Below, one piece after another: positions 11,484 through 22,635 of a DNA stretch of 64,000 nucleotides (position 1 is the stretch's first letter; the number at the start of each line of letters is the position of its first letter). The position numbers and the translations under genes are program-made. The stretch covers positions 310,001 to 374,000 of the forward strand of contig JABYQQ010000026.1 of NCBI GenBank assembly GCA_022605405.1, written 5' to 3'. Below the pieces are notes generated by a model. It was not told the DNA's origin and ran no database searches. It was given only the letters and a program-made list of their open reading frames with translations. The DNA comes from Earliella scabrosa. Its lineage: Eukaryota; Basidiomycota; Agaricomycetes; Polyporales; Polyporaceae.

Positions 11484-13128
11484 AATTCCGCGCCTCGCGT
11501 ATTCCCAGTCTGCGCAGTTGTGATTCGTAATTCAAAACAGAGGAGTTGGTGAGAGGTATCGCACAAAGAGACGTATGTGGCCTCAACGGCGTCGTTGTGG
11601 TCGAGAAGAAAGGGCACTTCTCGGAGCCGGAAGCGCTCGCCAGTGTTACTATCGCGATCACGTGACGAATCCTATCATAGCGCGCGCGAAGTTCGCCAGA
11701 CATCTGACAATGCGCGCAGCGCATCAGTCGTCAAAATTGATTAGAGTAGATTCAAATGGGGGCACTTACTCAGGGTCGACCAGAAAATCCCAGAATGGAC
11801 CTCATACAAAGTTCCTTCGGCGAGGCTCGAACCCTGGTATCATCATAAGCGCCTAAGTAACATGAACTTCGGATCATCCAGGCTCCTCCCAAGTCAGTCC
11901 GGACTCCGAGTCTCTGGCAGATTCGCACTACGACACTTCGACTCGCATGACCATGCATGTATTCTTGCAAGAGATGCGAAGATTAGCCAGTTATACCTCA
12001 GGCTACGGGTTCGCAGACTACGTAGACGATGACATGGCACGCTCGTCCGAGTTTAGACTCGACTCCAGGAATATTATGCTCGGTACTCACCCCTGACCAT
12101 CGAAGTTCACAAAGCTGACCACTCACAAGAGCTGGTGGCTATAGGCAGAGGAGCGGGAGTCCATTCACCCTCGCCTCCTCAGTGGAATCTTAAGCTTGAA
12201 TACATAGCAAGCAAGTGGCATCATCGCCCTCCTCCTCGGAGCTCCTGACAAGCCCGTGATTGCTCTTGGCGGCAAGTCTCCGTAATCCGACGTCCCTGTT
12301 CCTTGTACTAACGGCTACTCACCAGGAACGTTTCTGCAAACTCGCCCACCATCTGACGTCCGGCCTCAAAACGACCGGTTTCTCTACCAATGCTCCTGGA
12401 AGCCGTGAAGGCACGGTGTGATCCCATGACTAGCCAATCAGCATCGCACAATCACACGCAGCCCTGCCATCACCTCCTCAGGCCGATCGTTCAGCATCAG
12501 AGATCTGCGCTGATCTATAGCTACACAGTGCGGGGTCGCTTACTTTCTGTGCGCACTTACCCCGCGCTTCCCCGCAACGACGCAAAGTTCACCCGCTGTG
12601 GGATTAGGATTCATCGGCATAGCCACCCTCGCCCTTTCGGGTTCCTGCAACGTTCTGCTGTGCATCCTTACTGTGGCCAGAGACAGCTGCAGGGCGAACT
12701 GAGGCAGGCTGCAGCCCATCACTCAGTCGTCTCGATTTGGACCGGGCGGCAGCAATGTGACCTGACTTCGCTCCCGACGCATGCTCGCGCAGTCGTGTGA
12801 TCATTTCAGGTTCGCCGCGTCCTCCATGACATTGATTGCCCGCTCGCTTCTGACTCTCATTCTTCCGTCCGCAGGTTCCCCTTCTTCGGGAGGGCCAGCG
12901 TGATGTCAGTCTCGCACGCTCTTGGCCCGCATCTGACTTGAGCGCACGCAGAGGTCCCTCGGCAACACCGAGAATCGAGCAAACGCGATGACATCCGGTC
13001 CACGCACCTGGGCCGGCCACCCGGGCAACCGCAAGGTGCATAAATATGCCCTGAGACGCGACATGGCTCAGTGAGGCCCTGTAGGCTCCAAGCCCCGTCG
13101 TCGTTCAGCCCGCCCTCTCCCCTGCGAG
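11484..13128. promoter_or_regulatory. Divergent intergenic region, Trk / lipase 1 promoters
   Basis: 1.6 kb between divergently transcribed Trk (-) and lipase 1 (+). A TATA-like ATAAATA at 13040-13046 is about 85 bp upstream of the lipase ATG. A short GTTCGAGCC string on the minus strand near 11830 resembles a tRNA B box, but no cloverleaf closes around it. No open frame here carries a recognisable domain. Confidence 0.45.
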
Positions 13129-15714
13129 ATGTTTGTCCGGTCGCTCTGCCTTCTCCCCTTCCTCGTCAGGGCCGCTCTCGCTGTGCCCACGGATCCCGCG
13201 AAGCGCGCGCCTCCCACCGTCCAGCTCGACCAGGGGACGTTCGTAGGCTCTTCCGACGGCACCACGAGCAAGTTCCTCGGGATCCCCTACGGGAAGGCTC
13301 CGTACGTCGCCCGAGCTCTCGCCTCGCACGTTCACAGACGCTCACGTAGACGCATGCGCATAACAGCGTTGGCAACCTCCGCTTCAACTTGCCCGCCCCC
13401 GTCGACCCTTACACCGGGACGACGACCGTGACGAAGTATGGCCCTGCGTGTCCGCAGCAGGCGTTCGACTTCCCCGACCTCGCGCCGATTGTGCAGGACG
13501 CGGTGGAACTGGTCATCAATGGCATCTATTCGGCCCTGTCTCCGTCTGCCGAGGATTGTGAGTGTGCCAACCTCCGTATGATCTGGTGCTTCCCCTGACA
13601 GGAGGCATGTTGCTAGGCTTGTCCGTGAACGTTGTCGTCCCTGCGGGCACGAAGCCGGGCGCAAGGTTGCCGGTCGCAGTGGTGAGTAACGGAGTGACGG
13701 TTTCCGTGCTTCGAATGTCGTTATGATGAACCCGTGTTGCATTGTACTCACTTGCGACGGTCTGCGCGCAGTGGATCTTCGGTGGTACGTATCAGAACTG
13801 CCACAATGCCTGTAAGGCTAAGTTTAGCTGACGGGCGGTTCAGGTGGCTTCGAGATCGGCTCCACAAACATGTGAGTGCTTGCGCTACTGTCGCCGCTCA
13901 ACGAGCGATGAACGAGTTGCGTGTAGCTACGACGGCGGAAGTATCGTGAAGCGGTCCATCGAGCTCGGCCAGCCTGTGGTGTATGTCAGCATGAACTATC
14001 GGTGAGTGCTCGGCTGTCGAGATGGCACAATTCTTTCACGAGCATCTTGAACTAACGGGATCATGCAGCGTGTCGGGTAGGGATGGCATCATTCGAGCGT
14101 CGTGATCTGCGCTGACAGCACGCATTGTGCAGCATACGGCTTCCTGGCAAGCAAGGAAGTCAAGGATGCCGGCGTCGGCAACCTCGGCCTGCAGGATCGT
14201 GAGTGCACCCCGCCCTCGCATCGCCTCTTGTCCGCGACGAATACTGATCCCGCGCGTGCCGACTTCTTTTCGGCCCACGCCACCAGAGCGCCTCGCGCTT
14301 CGCTGGATCCAGAAGTACATCTCAGCGTTCGGAGGCGATCCCACGAAGGTGACGATGTGCGTTTAGCTATAGCCTCTCCCCCGTCGGCGTCTGTGTGCGC
14401 CTGTGGGTCCCGCGTGCGCGAGCGAGACACTGACATACGTGGTTCTTCGACAGATGGGGCGAGAGCGCGGGCGCGATTTCGGTCGCGCTCCAGATGCTCG
14501 CGAACGGCGGCAACACCGAAGGCCTCTTCCGCGGCGCGTTCATGCAGTCCGGCTCGCCGATCCCAGTCGGCGACATCGAGAACGGCCAGAGTGACTACGA
14601 CACGCTCGTCGCGAAGACCGGTTGTTCCGGCGCGAAGGACACGCTGCAGTGCTTGCGGGACGTGCCATTCGCGACCCTGAAGAAGGCCGTCGACTCGTCG
14701 CCTGGGATCTTCGCGTATCAGGTACGCCGCGCGCGGTTCCGGCTTCTGTGGTTTGCCTGTGGCGGCGAAGGTTCTGACTTTGGCTTTGGCTGTGTTGTGC
14801 GATGTGGGATAGTCTCTCCAATTGGCGTGGCTTCCTCGTGCGGACGGCAATTTCCTCGCGGATGCGCCGCAGAAGCTCGTCCAGCAAGGCAAGGTTGCGA
14901 ACATTCCATTTGTGACCGGTGTAAGTGCACGTGTTACCAGGTGGCGGGCGTGCGCTCAAGGAAGTGTAGGATTGCGATGACGAGGGAACGTTGTTCTCTC
15001 TGTCCAACGTCAATGTCTCGTGAGTCCCGGTTCTCTCTGTGCCGCTGCGCCGTTTGTGACAAATGGTCGTGCAGGTCTGAGAAAGCCGTGCGCCAGTACA
15101 TGAAGACGAACTACATCCCCGGCATCTCGGATACCGACATGAACAACCTCCTTAAGCTGTACCCGGACGACATCCGTGCCGGCTCGCCATTCAACACGGG
15201 CATCTTCAATGCGATCACGTCTCAGTTCAAGCGCCTCGCGGCCATACAGGGCGACCTTGTCTTCACGGCGCCTCGGCGGTTCTTCTTGGAGCAGAGGTCA
15301 AGCAAGCAGCCGACATGGTCTTTCTGTGAGTAAAGCATTGTGTGTGGCGTTTCCTCGAACTCATCATTCCCTTCCAGTGAACACGCGCCTGAAGGCCCTC
15401 CCCATATTGGGAGCAGTACGTGCAGCACTGCCACACCTCTCTCACCCCTCGCTCACTGACTGGGATGCTAGGCACATGGCACGGACATCCTTAACGTGTA
15501 CGGCGGCGGCGACATGGCCGACTACCTGATCTACTTCGTCAACAAGCTCGACCCGAACGGCAAGACGGGCATCGCGTGGCCCAAGTACACGACGTCGGAG
15601 CGCAAGCAGTTGACGTTCAAGGACGGGCTCACCCCGCTCACGATCACGAAGGACGACTACCGCGTCGATGCGATGAAGCTTATCACGAAGCTTTCGCTCG
15701 AGAACCCGCTCTGA
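13129..15714 (+). CDS. Candida rugosa lipase-type carboxylesterase 1
   Basis: Secreted type-B carboxylesterase/lipase (alpha/beta hydrolase) of 548 aa. It starts with a signal peptide (MFVRSLCLLPFLVRAALA). Fifteen exons: 13129-13301, 13367-13557, 13617-13681, 13772-13784, 13844-13871, 13927-14001, 14069-14076, 14133-14198, 14287-14356, 14454-14721, 14813-14920, 14970-15019, 15075-15325, 15378-15415, 15472-15714. The catalytic triad is Ser234 in GESAGA, Glu360 in DDEGT and His470 in AHGTD; GGGFE gives the oxyanion hole and LGLQDQRLALRW is family-typical. Such enzymes hydrolyse triglycerides or sterol esters outside the cell. Two exons are only 13 nt and 8 nt. Tandem paralogue of the next gene. 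Confidence 0.92.
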
Positions 15715-16374
15715 TCCTTCTCCCCATCTCTCCCCTTCTTGGTTTCCCGGCGGTTCTACAGATTGCTGGTTAGGGTATTGCCATGGATTGATGACTTAAT
15801 GACATAAAATGTCCCATGTACATTGTGTCTGTACTTTTTATGTATAACTATAACGCTTCGCTTCCGTTCAGGTTCAAGGTGCGGCCGCTGCGGCGACAGT
15901 GCGACCAAGAACGCTTAAGTTTCGCTCGGAGCTTGGGCCGATCACGGTCACGGGAACAGCGTAGGCGCGGGGTAGGCACAAGGTAGGCGCGCGCGTCATC
16001 GGTCCTCCTTCCTTGAGTACTCCCATCTCACCCTCTCTCTGTATCCTTGACAACTCCCAGAACCTGCAGGTGCCAGTGCGAGTCTGAGACAGCTCTTATG
16101 TGGAATGCTCGGTATTGACCTCAAGTTCGCACTGCAGCCGCACTCAGCGACTCGTCGCCCCACGACCCTCACACGTTGCCGTTCTTGGTCGTCTCAGTAC
16201 TTACGACAGACAAGTGCCACACACTACCTCGACTGATGCGCTTTGCCCACGATGGTATGGCACATAGCTCGACCCTCGAGTCGCTCGCTGACCGCTGACA
16301 TGCTAAAACATTGAGTTGTTGTGCTGAGAAGTTCCTTTCTAGGCATCTGCCAGGTTCCCCGCAGCCCCTTGGAG
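15715..16374. other. Intergenic region between tandem lipases
   Basis: 660 bp with no supported gene. It should hold the terminator of lipase 1 and the promoter of lipase 2; no clear TATA box. Confidence 0.45.
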
Positions 16375-18853
16375 ATGCTCTCTTGGTCATTTTGCCATCT
16401 GTGCCGTCTCCTCCTCGCCCTCCACAGTACGAACGGAGCAGCTCGCAAGGGTCCCCCAACTGTACAACTCGACCAAGCGACGTTTGTGGGGACTACAGAC
16501 GGCGTGACAACCCAGTTCCTGGGCATCCCATACGCGAAGCCTCCGTGGGTCTCTCTCTCCGAGTCAACCCTCTGAGATCACGTATGCACGGGCTGACGTA
16601 TTTGCATGACTTCCAGCATTGGCGATCTCCGGTTCAACCTACCCGTCGCGGTCGACCCGTATGCGGGTTCACACACTGCGTCAGCGTTCGGCCCCGCGTG
16701 TCCGCAACAGGCTATCGAATTTCCACATTTCTTTGGGGTCCCTGCGACGACCGTGGACTTCATTGTGAACCGCATGTACAAAGTGGTCACCCCGGCAGCG
16801 GAGGACTGTGGGTAGTTAATTGCGTGGCTGGCCTCGTGGAGGCTCAGGCTCACGGTCGCGCGTAGGTCTTTCGATCAACGTGGTCGTTCCCGAAGGCACC
16901 GATCCTTCTGCCAATCTTCCGGTGGTTGTAGTGAGTGCCGTCGTTTTGATTCGCTCATGCTTTGCTGACGCGAAACCGGGACTCAGTGGATATTCGGAGG
17001 CAAGTTAATGTCTTCCGCTAGCCTGAAACCGCCGATAACACGAGCTGACGAGGGAAGCCTCATTAGGCGGCTTCGTTGTTGGGGGCACTGAGACGTGAGC
17101 GCGCAGCTTTCTATAACATTCGCGATACTTGACATCTCGACGGGTCTTAGATACGATGGAGGGGTCATTGTGGAGCGATCCATCGACATTGGCAAACCGA
17201 TCATCTACGTGAGTATGAACTATCGGTACGTTACCGCGTCGCGATGCACCGGCATTCATTAATCACACAACGTCAATGATACAGTGTTTCCGGTCGGTGT
17301 CTCCCGTTCATGGTCTAAATTGACACTGACAACAATAACCGTAGCCTACGGTTTCTTGGCCAGCAAGGAAGTAAAAAACGCGGGCGTGGGCAATCTAGGC
17401 TTACAGGATCGTGAGTACGCTGTGCCCGCCGCGACTTGCACTGATAGTGTCCACCCTGCAGAACGTCTCGCTCTGCGCTGGGTGCAAAAGTACATCTCGG
17501 CGTTCGGTGGTGATCCTACGAAGGTGACCATGTATGCGAGGCCTAGGCCTACCTCTCTCTTGTACTTTGCAGATTAGACTCACTGATACTTGCCTCTAGA
17601 TGGGGAGAAAGTGCCGGTGCAATGTCGGTGGCGCTGCACATGCTCACGAACAGCGGGAACACCGATGGTTTATTTCGTGGCGCGTTCATGCAGTCCGGGG
17701 CTCCTATCCCTGTCGGAGACATCACCCACGGACAAGCGCACTACGACGCGCTTGTTGCGCAGACCAAATGCTCCGTGGCAAAGGACACGTTGCATTGTCT
17801 GCGACATGTCCCGTTCGAGACCCTCCAAACGGCCGTAGACAAGTCTCCAGGCATCTTCTCTTACCAGGCCAGTGCTTTTCCTGAGTGTTGTCCGACTCCT
17901 TACTGATACTATCATGTACTATATGTTTAGTCTCTTCGATTGGCTTGGGTTCCGCGAGCCGATGGCCTGTTTCTTCCTGACGCACCACAGCAACTCGTTG
18001 AGCAAGGTAATGTGGCGAAAGTACCATTCGTGTCAGGGGTACGTGAGGGACATCTGTCGTAGAGGGCGTGTCCGTGCTTGCTGATGATATAGCAAGAATT
18101 GCGACGATGAAGGAACCATGTTCTCCTTCTCGACGCTCAATATCACGTACGTCTCTGTTGACGTGTTGCTGTGGTCGGTTGCTTACCTTGATCTTATTGA
18201 CAGCACCGACAAGGAGTTCCGCGAATATATGGTTAGCAACTACGTACCAGATCTGCATCCCGATGATCCCAGGTTGGAGAGGCTGTTCGGGACACTCTAC
18301 CCCGCGGATATCACCAAGGGTTCTCCCTTCAACACGGGTGTCTTCAACGCAATCACCCCGCAGTACAAACGATTCGCCGCCATCCAGGGCGATCTCGTTT
18401 TCCAGGCTCCGCGCAGGTTCTTCCTCCAGCACCGTGCGGATAAACAACCGACGTGGTCTTTCCGTGAGTGATATGCCCGTTCGCGTACGAAAGCTATGGC
18501 TCATCTCTCTCAGTGCACAAGCGCGGGAAAGTCACACCTGTGATGGGAGCAGTGGGTGCCTTCATCATCGCATGGACACTGAACGACTAACAAAGTGATA
18601 GACACACGGCACTGACATTGCGAATATTTACGATGGCGGCGAGTTGACCGACTATCTCATCAACTTCGTGACCCACCTGGATCCTAACGGTGACAGTGGG
18701 ACGAATACGTATTGGCCAAAGTACACACCCTCATCGCCGAAGATGCTCACCCTCCTAGACGACCTATTCTCACCGCTTACGATCACCAACGATAATTACC
18801 GAGTGGATGGTATCAAGCTTCTCTCTGAGCTGTCTCTCGAATTCCCTCTGTAG
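16375..18853 (+). CDS. Candida rugosa lipase-type carboxylesterase 2
   Basis: Tandem paralogue of lipase 1, 553 aa. Exons: 16375-16544, 16617-16807, 16866-16930, 16987-16999, 17067-17094, 17151-17225, 17285-17292, 17345-17410, 17462-17531, 17600-17867, 17931-18038, 18097-18146, 18204-18463, 18514-18551, 18602-18853. Twelve of the 15 exon lengths equal those of lipase 1. Triad: Ser233 (GESAGA), Glu359 (DDEGT), His472 (THGTD), so activity is expected. The N-terminus from ATG 16375 is hydrophobic but a less typical signal peptide than in lipase 1; the true start could be elsewhere. Introns after exons 4 and 10 use GC donors (GCAAGT, GCCAGT); the second is weak, but without it the frame meets a stop. 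Confidence 0.88.
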
Positions 18854-18959
18854 TCAAGCCTCCTTCCCACGCACGTACTGTACATAATGACTTAATGGAG
18901 AGTGTACGATGATTGTCATGTCATTTGCGCTAGTTGACTATATGCCTACATGGTAGTAA

Positions 18960-20209
18960 TCAAAGAGGCTGTCCAGACAGCTTCCGGTTCGCGAACCAGG
19001 AGACGAGTATCCTGACTCTCTCCCCAATGGCCTTTTTCTCCGGCGTGCTCGCGTCCATATCGCTTTTCTTCGGCGTAACAACGACCCACGAGCTCCTCGC
19101 AGAGGAGACGTCTGAGGTGACGGCAGCGTAGCCATCATCGAGCTGCACACTGCTGGTGTCTAGCTGCGCCCAATCGAGGACCATCTCCGATCGGAGTGTC
19201 GACCGCATCTTCTCCAAGTCCTTCCACATGCCTGCAACGTCCAAGCGGTCGCGACCCGAGTATTGATAGAATGAGTCCAGCTCGACAACCCACTGGCGGA
19301 CATCGGGCAGGCGCGCGCGGATGAGCGGGTTCGCGCGGAGCATGCGACGGATGATCCGGTTCGCGCCCGGAGAGAGGGGGAAACAGTTGAGTAGGAACCG
19401 CGGGTCGTCGACGAATGCCGTGTAAATGTCGCTTGCGTGCGTCGCCCGTAGCCATGGCTGGCAGCCGGTCAGCATGTTGATGAGGATCAGGCCGAGTGCC
19501 CAAATGTCGGAGTACTCCCCGCGGCGGTGGACGGAGGGCTCGTCGGCTATGCATTCTACGTATGGGAGGAGAGATGAGCGACAAGGGACGACGGTCATGA
19601 ATGGATGTGGAGCGCACCTGGGGGCATGTAGGCAGCGGTGCCGCAATAATAGGTGTACTCGTTGCGGGTGCTCGACAGCCCAAAGTCGGCGATGAAGAGC
19701 TCAGACCCGTCCTCGCTCACGAGGATGTTGTGCGGCTTCAAGTCGCGATGGTATATGCCCTGCGCATGTAGCGCATGTACGGCGTTCACCAGCTGGAGGA
19801 ACGCTGCGCGAAGCTTGTTTCCGTCGATGTAGGGACCACTGTGCTCGAGGTAGTGGCCGAGGTCTCCGCCGCGACAGTGGTCCATGACGAACACAAAATG
19901 CTTCCTGTCTTCGTACGCATCTTGGAGCGTGACGACGTTTGGGTGCTTCGACGCCCGCTTATGAAGGGTTATCTCCCGTCGGAAGGCGACGTGGGACGGT
20001 GCCTCGCGCGCGGTTTTCATGATAATCTTGATGGCTCGTTCGTTGTCTTCCGGGGGAGCTTTGAGGTCCACAGCCTGGAAGACAGTGCCGTACGAGCCAG
20101 ACCCGAGAATTTGGCCAAGCTTGTAGCGCTTCTTGAGGACGCGGCCGACGTAATCCGACATCCTCGAAGACTCGGAGGGCTTCTTTGTGGAGGGGCGCTT
20201 GAAGGGCAT
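18960..20209 (-). CDS. Ran1/Sks1-like Ser/Thr protein kinase 3
   Basis: Kinase of 395 aa in two exons (20209-19618, 19555-18960). Glycine loop GSGSYG (36-41), Lys61, HRDLKPHN (His154-Asp156), DFG (175-177), and PPE completed across a 62-nt phase-1 intron (19556-19617) at the position shared by all three kinases. Closest to kinase 2 by shared C-lobe and tail motifs, but on the opposite strand, beyond the lipases. An N-terminal extension of about 16 residues is Lys/Ser-rich. It ends 106 bp from the stop of lipase 2 in a tight convergent arrangement. Expected to be catalytically active; pathway unknown. Confidence 0.9.
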
Positions 20210-20776
20210 GATGGAGGAGTGAGAGGGATATAGATGGGCTACTGAGATGGAAGTGTACGTTCTCCAGGAACGTCAAAGGCGTGGTGGGGCATGCATGTAC
20301 AATCGCCGTTTATATGCATTGCTGGTGCGGAAGATGGATCAGACACTGAGTGCACATCGGAATCGGATAGTATGAAGTCGGAAGTCGGCTGCCGGATGGA
20401 CTGGAAACCGAACCGCAGAATGACAGACTCGATCGTAACATCGCGTCTGGACCGACCCGAGAGGTCTATATGCCGGAGTGAATGTGCGGAGCGAGAGCGG
20501 AATAGTCCTAGGTAATGATCGGGCCCATACTGTTGAGAAGTGCTTGAAGCGGCGGACACTATCCCGGTCGACATCCTGGTAGTAAATAGCCGGTGCCTGT
20601 CGTGATCAGGCCTGCCAGTCGGAACCGTCGGCTGTCGGTTCATCTGGGACTTCGGGTGACGGGACAGCCTTACGTGGGGCATATCTATAGATGTGGTTCG
20701 ATTAGAAACCCAGTCTGCGCGGCTACAACTACGTACCGAACTCGTATGTGCGCCGACCGCAGATCTACCCGTTCTA
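20210..20776. other. Intergenic region
   Basis: 567 bp between kinase 3 and F-box gene 2, both on the minus strand. No supported gene or repeat. Confidence 0.45.
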
Positions 20777-22472
20777 CTACTGCGCGATGTCGCATTCCCG
20801 CCTAGAGGTCTGGTATGCGGCAATACTGTCCCACACAGCGCCGTTATTCGCGTCCATGAGTTTGCGCTCTTTGGAGGACGGGATGGTTATGAGATGCGGG
20901 AATAGTCGGTCAATCAGTCCCGCAGCCCGAGTGACGTCCGCGGTATCGACCGCAATGTAGGTTATCCGGAAGTTCCGTAATCTATGCTCAGGAGCCTTCA
21001 AGACGAGCTGTTCCGTCTGCGCCAGGGTGGGATGGCAGATATCAACGCGACCGAGGTGGAGCATCTCCAAGAAAGGGCATTTCGACGCTAGGAGAAAGAG
21101 AGAGCCCACTCCAATGATATCTGGCCCAATCGGGGGGTTGCGGTTTGAGGCTCGAAGGATTAGTTTCTTGAGGCGAGGAAATGCGGTCGCTATCTCTGTA
21201 ATATCGCGATCAGAGACTGTGAACTGGCTGATCGAGGTGTTCCATTCGAAGACAAGACAAAGTTGGGTCAACGTTGGAATATTGGAGAGGGGCCTTACGG
21301 CTTGCGAGATGGGTTGCGGCTGCTCCTCATTGCCCCGCAGCTCGCTTTCCAGAAAACACTTGATGGATTCGAGGGAGTGGAATCGACGAGCCCATGTGTG
21401 GCAGGTATCCTGGAACGATGTGGACAGCGACCTGGTATATTTGGTGATTTGGATATTGCGCAGCCGAGGCGATGAGAAAACATCATAGAAGTTGCGATTG
21501 GTAGGGTGACCGTGATTGAAGATATGCAGCTCCTCTAGATTTCGAAACCCGGAGAAAGGAAGGTCGCTACCAGTGGTCCACAAAATCTGCCCAAAGATGG
21601 CGGTTTTCAACGCTGGCAAGGCGGACAAGAGACGTAACGTCGGAACGCTGACCATGGCGCTCTGGTCAAATGTGATGGTCTGTAGGTGTCGCATGTTCGC
21701 AATGGGCGACGACATGGTGTCAATATCGAGACCCTCGGTCCTGAGTTGGAGGGATGTGAGGTTTGGTGTCATGGAGAACGCGTTATACAGCGTCTTGAGG
21801 GTCGCTTGCCGATGTTCTTCCGCGCTGAGCCCTGCGTTCCTGAGTGAGTCCACAGAGCGTCGAACACGAACGTCAAGAAGACGTAAGGAAGGAGGAACGG
21901 TGAAGAGGATTTCCGTAGACTCCGGTGATCTCCAGATGAAGCGCAATCCTTGGAGATTGGGAAGGAGCGGCGATCCAGCGGCGAGCTCTTCGATGCGCGC
22001 CCAGGTCGAGGGCACGAAAGTTCTCCTGCGGCTATTCCTGTCAGTTAGATGGGGCCATTCCGGAGGAGTGACATATCGAATGAAGGCTGCGTAGTATTGT
22101 AACCTCTGCCAGTCTTGGATGGAAACATCCCCGGAGAGCATCTAGACACGTGGAAAAGTGACCAGTAAGTATGAGGCTGCCACTACTAGCGCAGGTATGC
22201 GTTTAAGTACTCACGTAAGTGTCCCCGTATCTCAGGTTTCCCTCATCCACCTTCATCAACTGCGGTAAAAGGGCAAAGAGGGGGTAGCAATCCTCCAATC
22301 TTCGCCATAGAACACGGATGGCGGGCTCGTAGAAAGCCTTGCAAACACGAGCGGAATGTGCCAAAGTCGCCTGCGTCGCTACATCTGGAGTGGTATAGAT
22401 ACCGGATCCGCCGTGCAGGTCAAACTGTTCGAATATGGCACATCGAACGTCCTCGTTGAGAAAGTCGGACAT
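20777..22472 (-). CDS. F-box-like/LRR protein 2
   Basis: Protein of 540 aa in two exons (22472-22215, 22141-20777) with a 73-nt phase-0 intron. Start chosen at MSDFLNEDVRCAIFEQF, which aligns with the start of F-box protein 1; an upstream in-frame ATG would add about 34 residues. N-terminal F-box-like helix (VCKAFYEPAIRVLWRRLED), then leucine-rich-repeat-like segments. Shares with paralogue 1 the intron after a Tyr codon, the motif SPLLPNLQ, the PxxLRxL blocks and a C-terminal DRLFPHL. Probable SCF adaptor; target unknown. Together with kinase 3 it mirrors the kinase 1/F-box 1 pair on the plus strand. Confidence 0.8.
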
Positions 22473-22635
22473 AGTGTGGCGCAGGGGTTGGAGACTTGGA
22501 TGAGAGTGCACTGCAAGTTCAACGTTTTCGGAGACTTGAACACCAGCGTGGGAAACGTTCATGTGCACCCGCACAGCCTCTGCCAGTGGGACAAATTACT
22601 AACTACATACATACGCACGAAGTACATGAGCCTGT

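Noticed and set aside
11800..11890. Possible tRNA on the minus strand (GTTCGAGCC B-box-like string)
   Set aside because: No acceptor stem or T-arm with five pairs could be closed around it; A-box not found.
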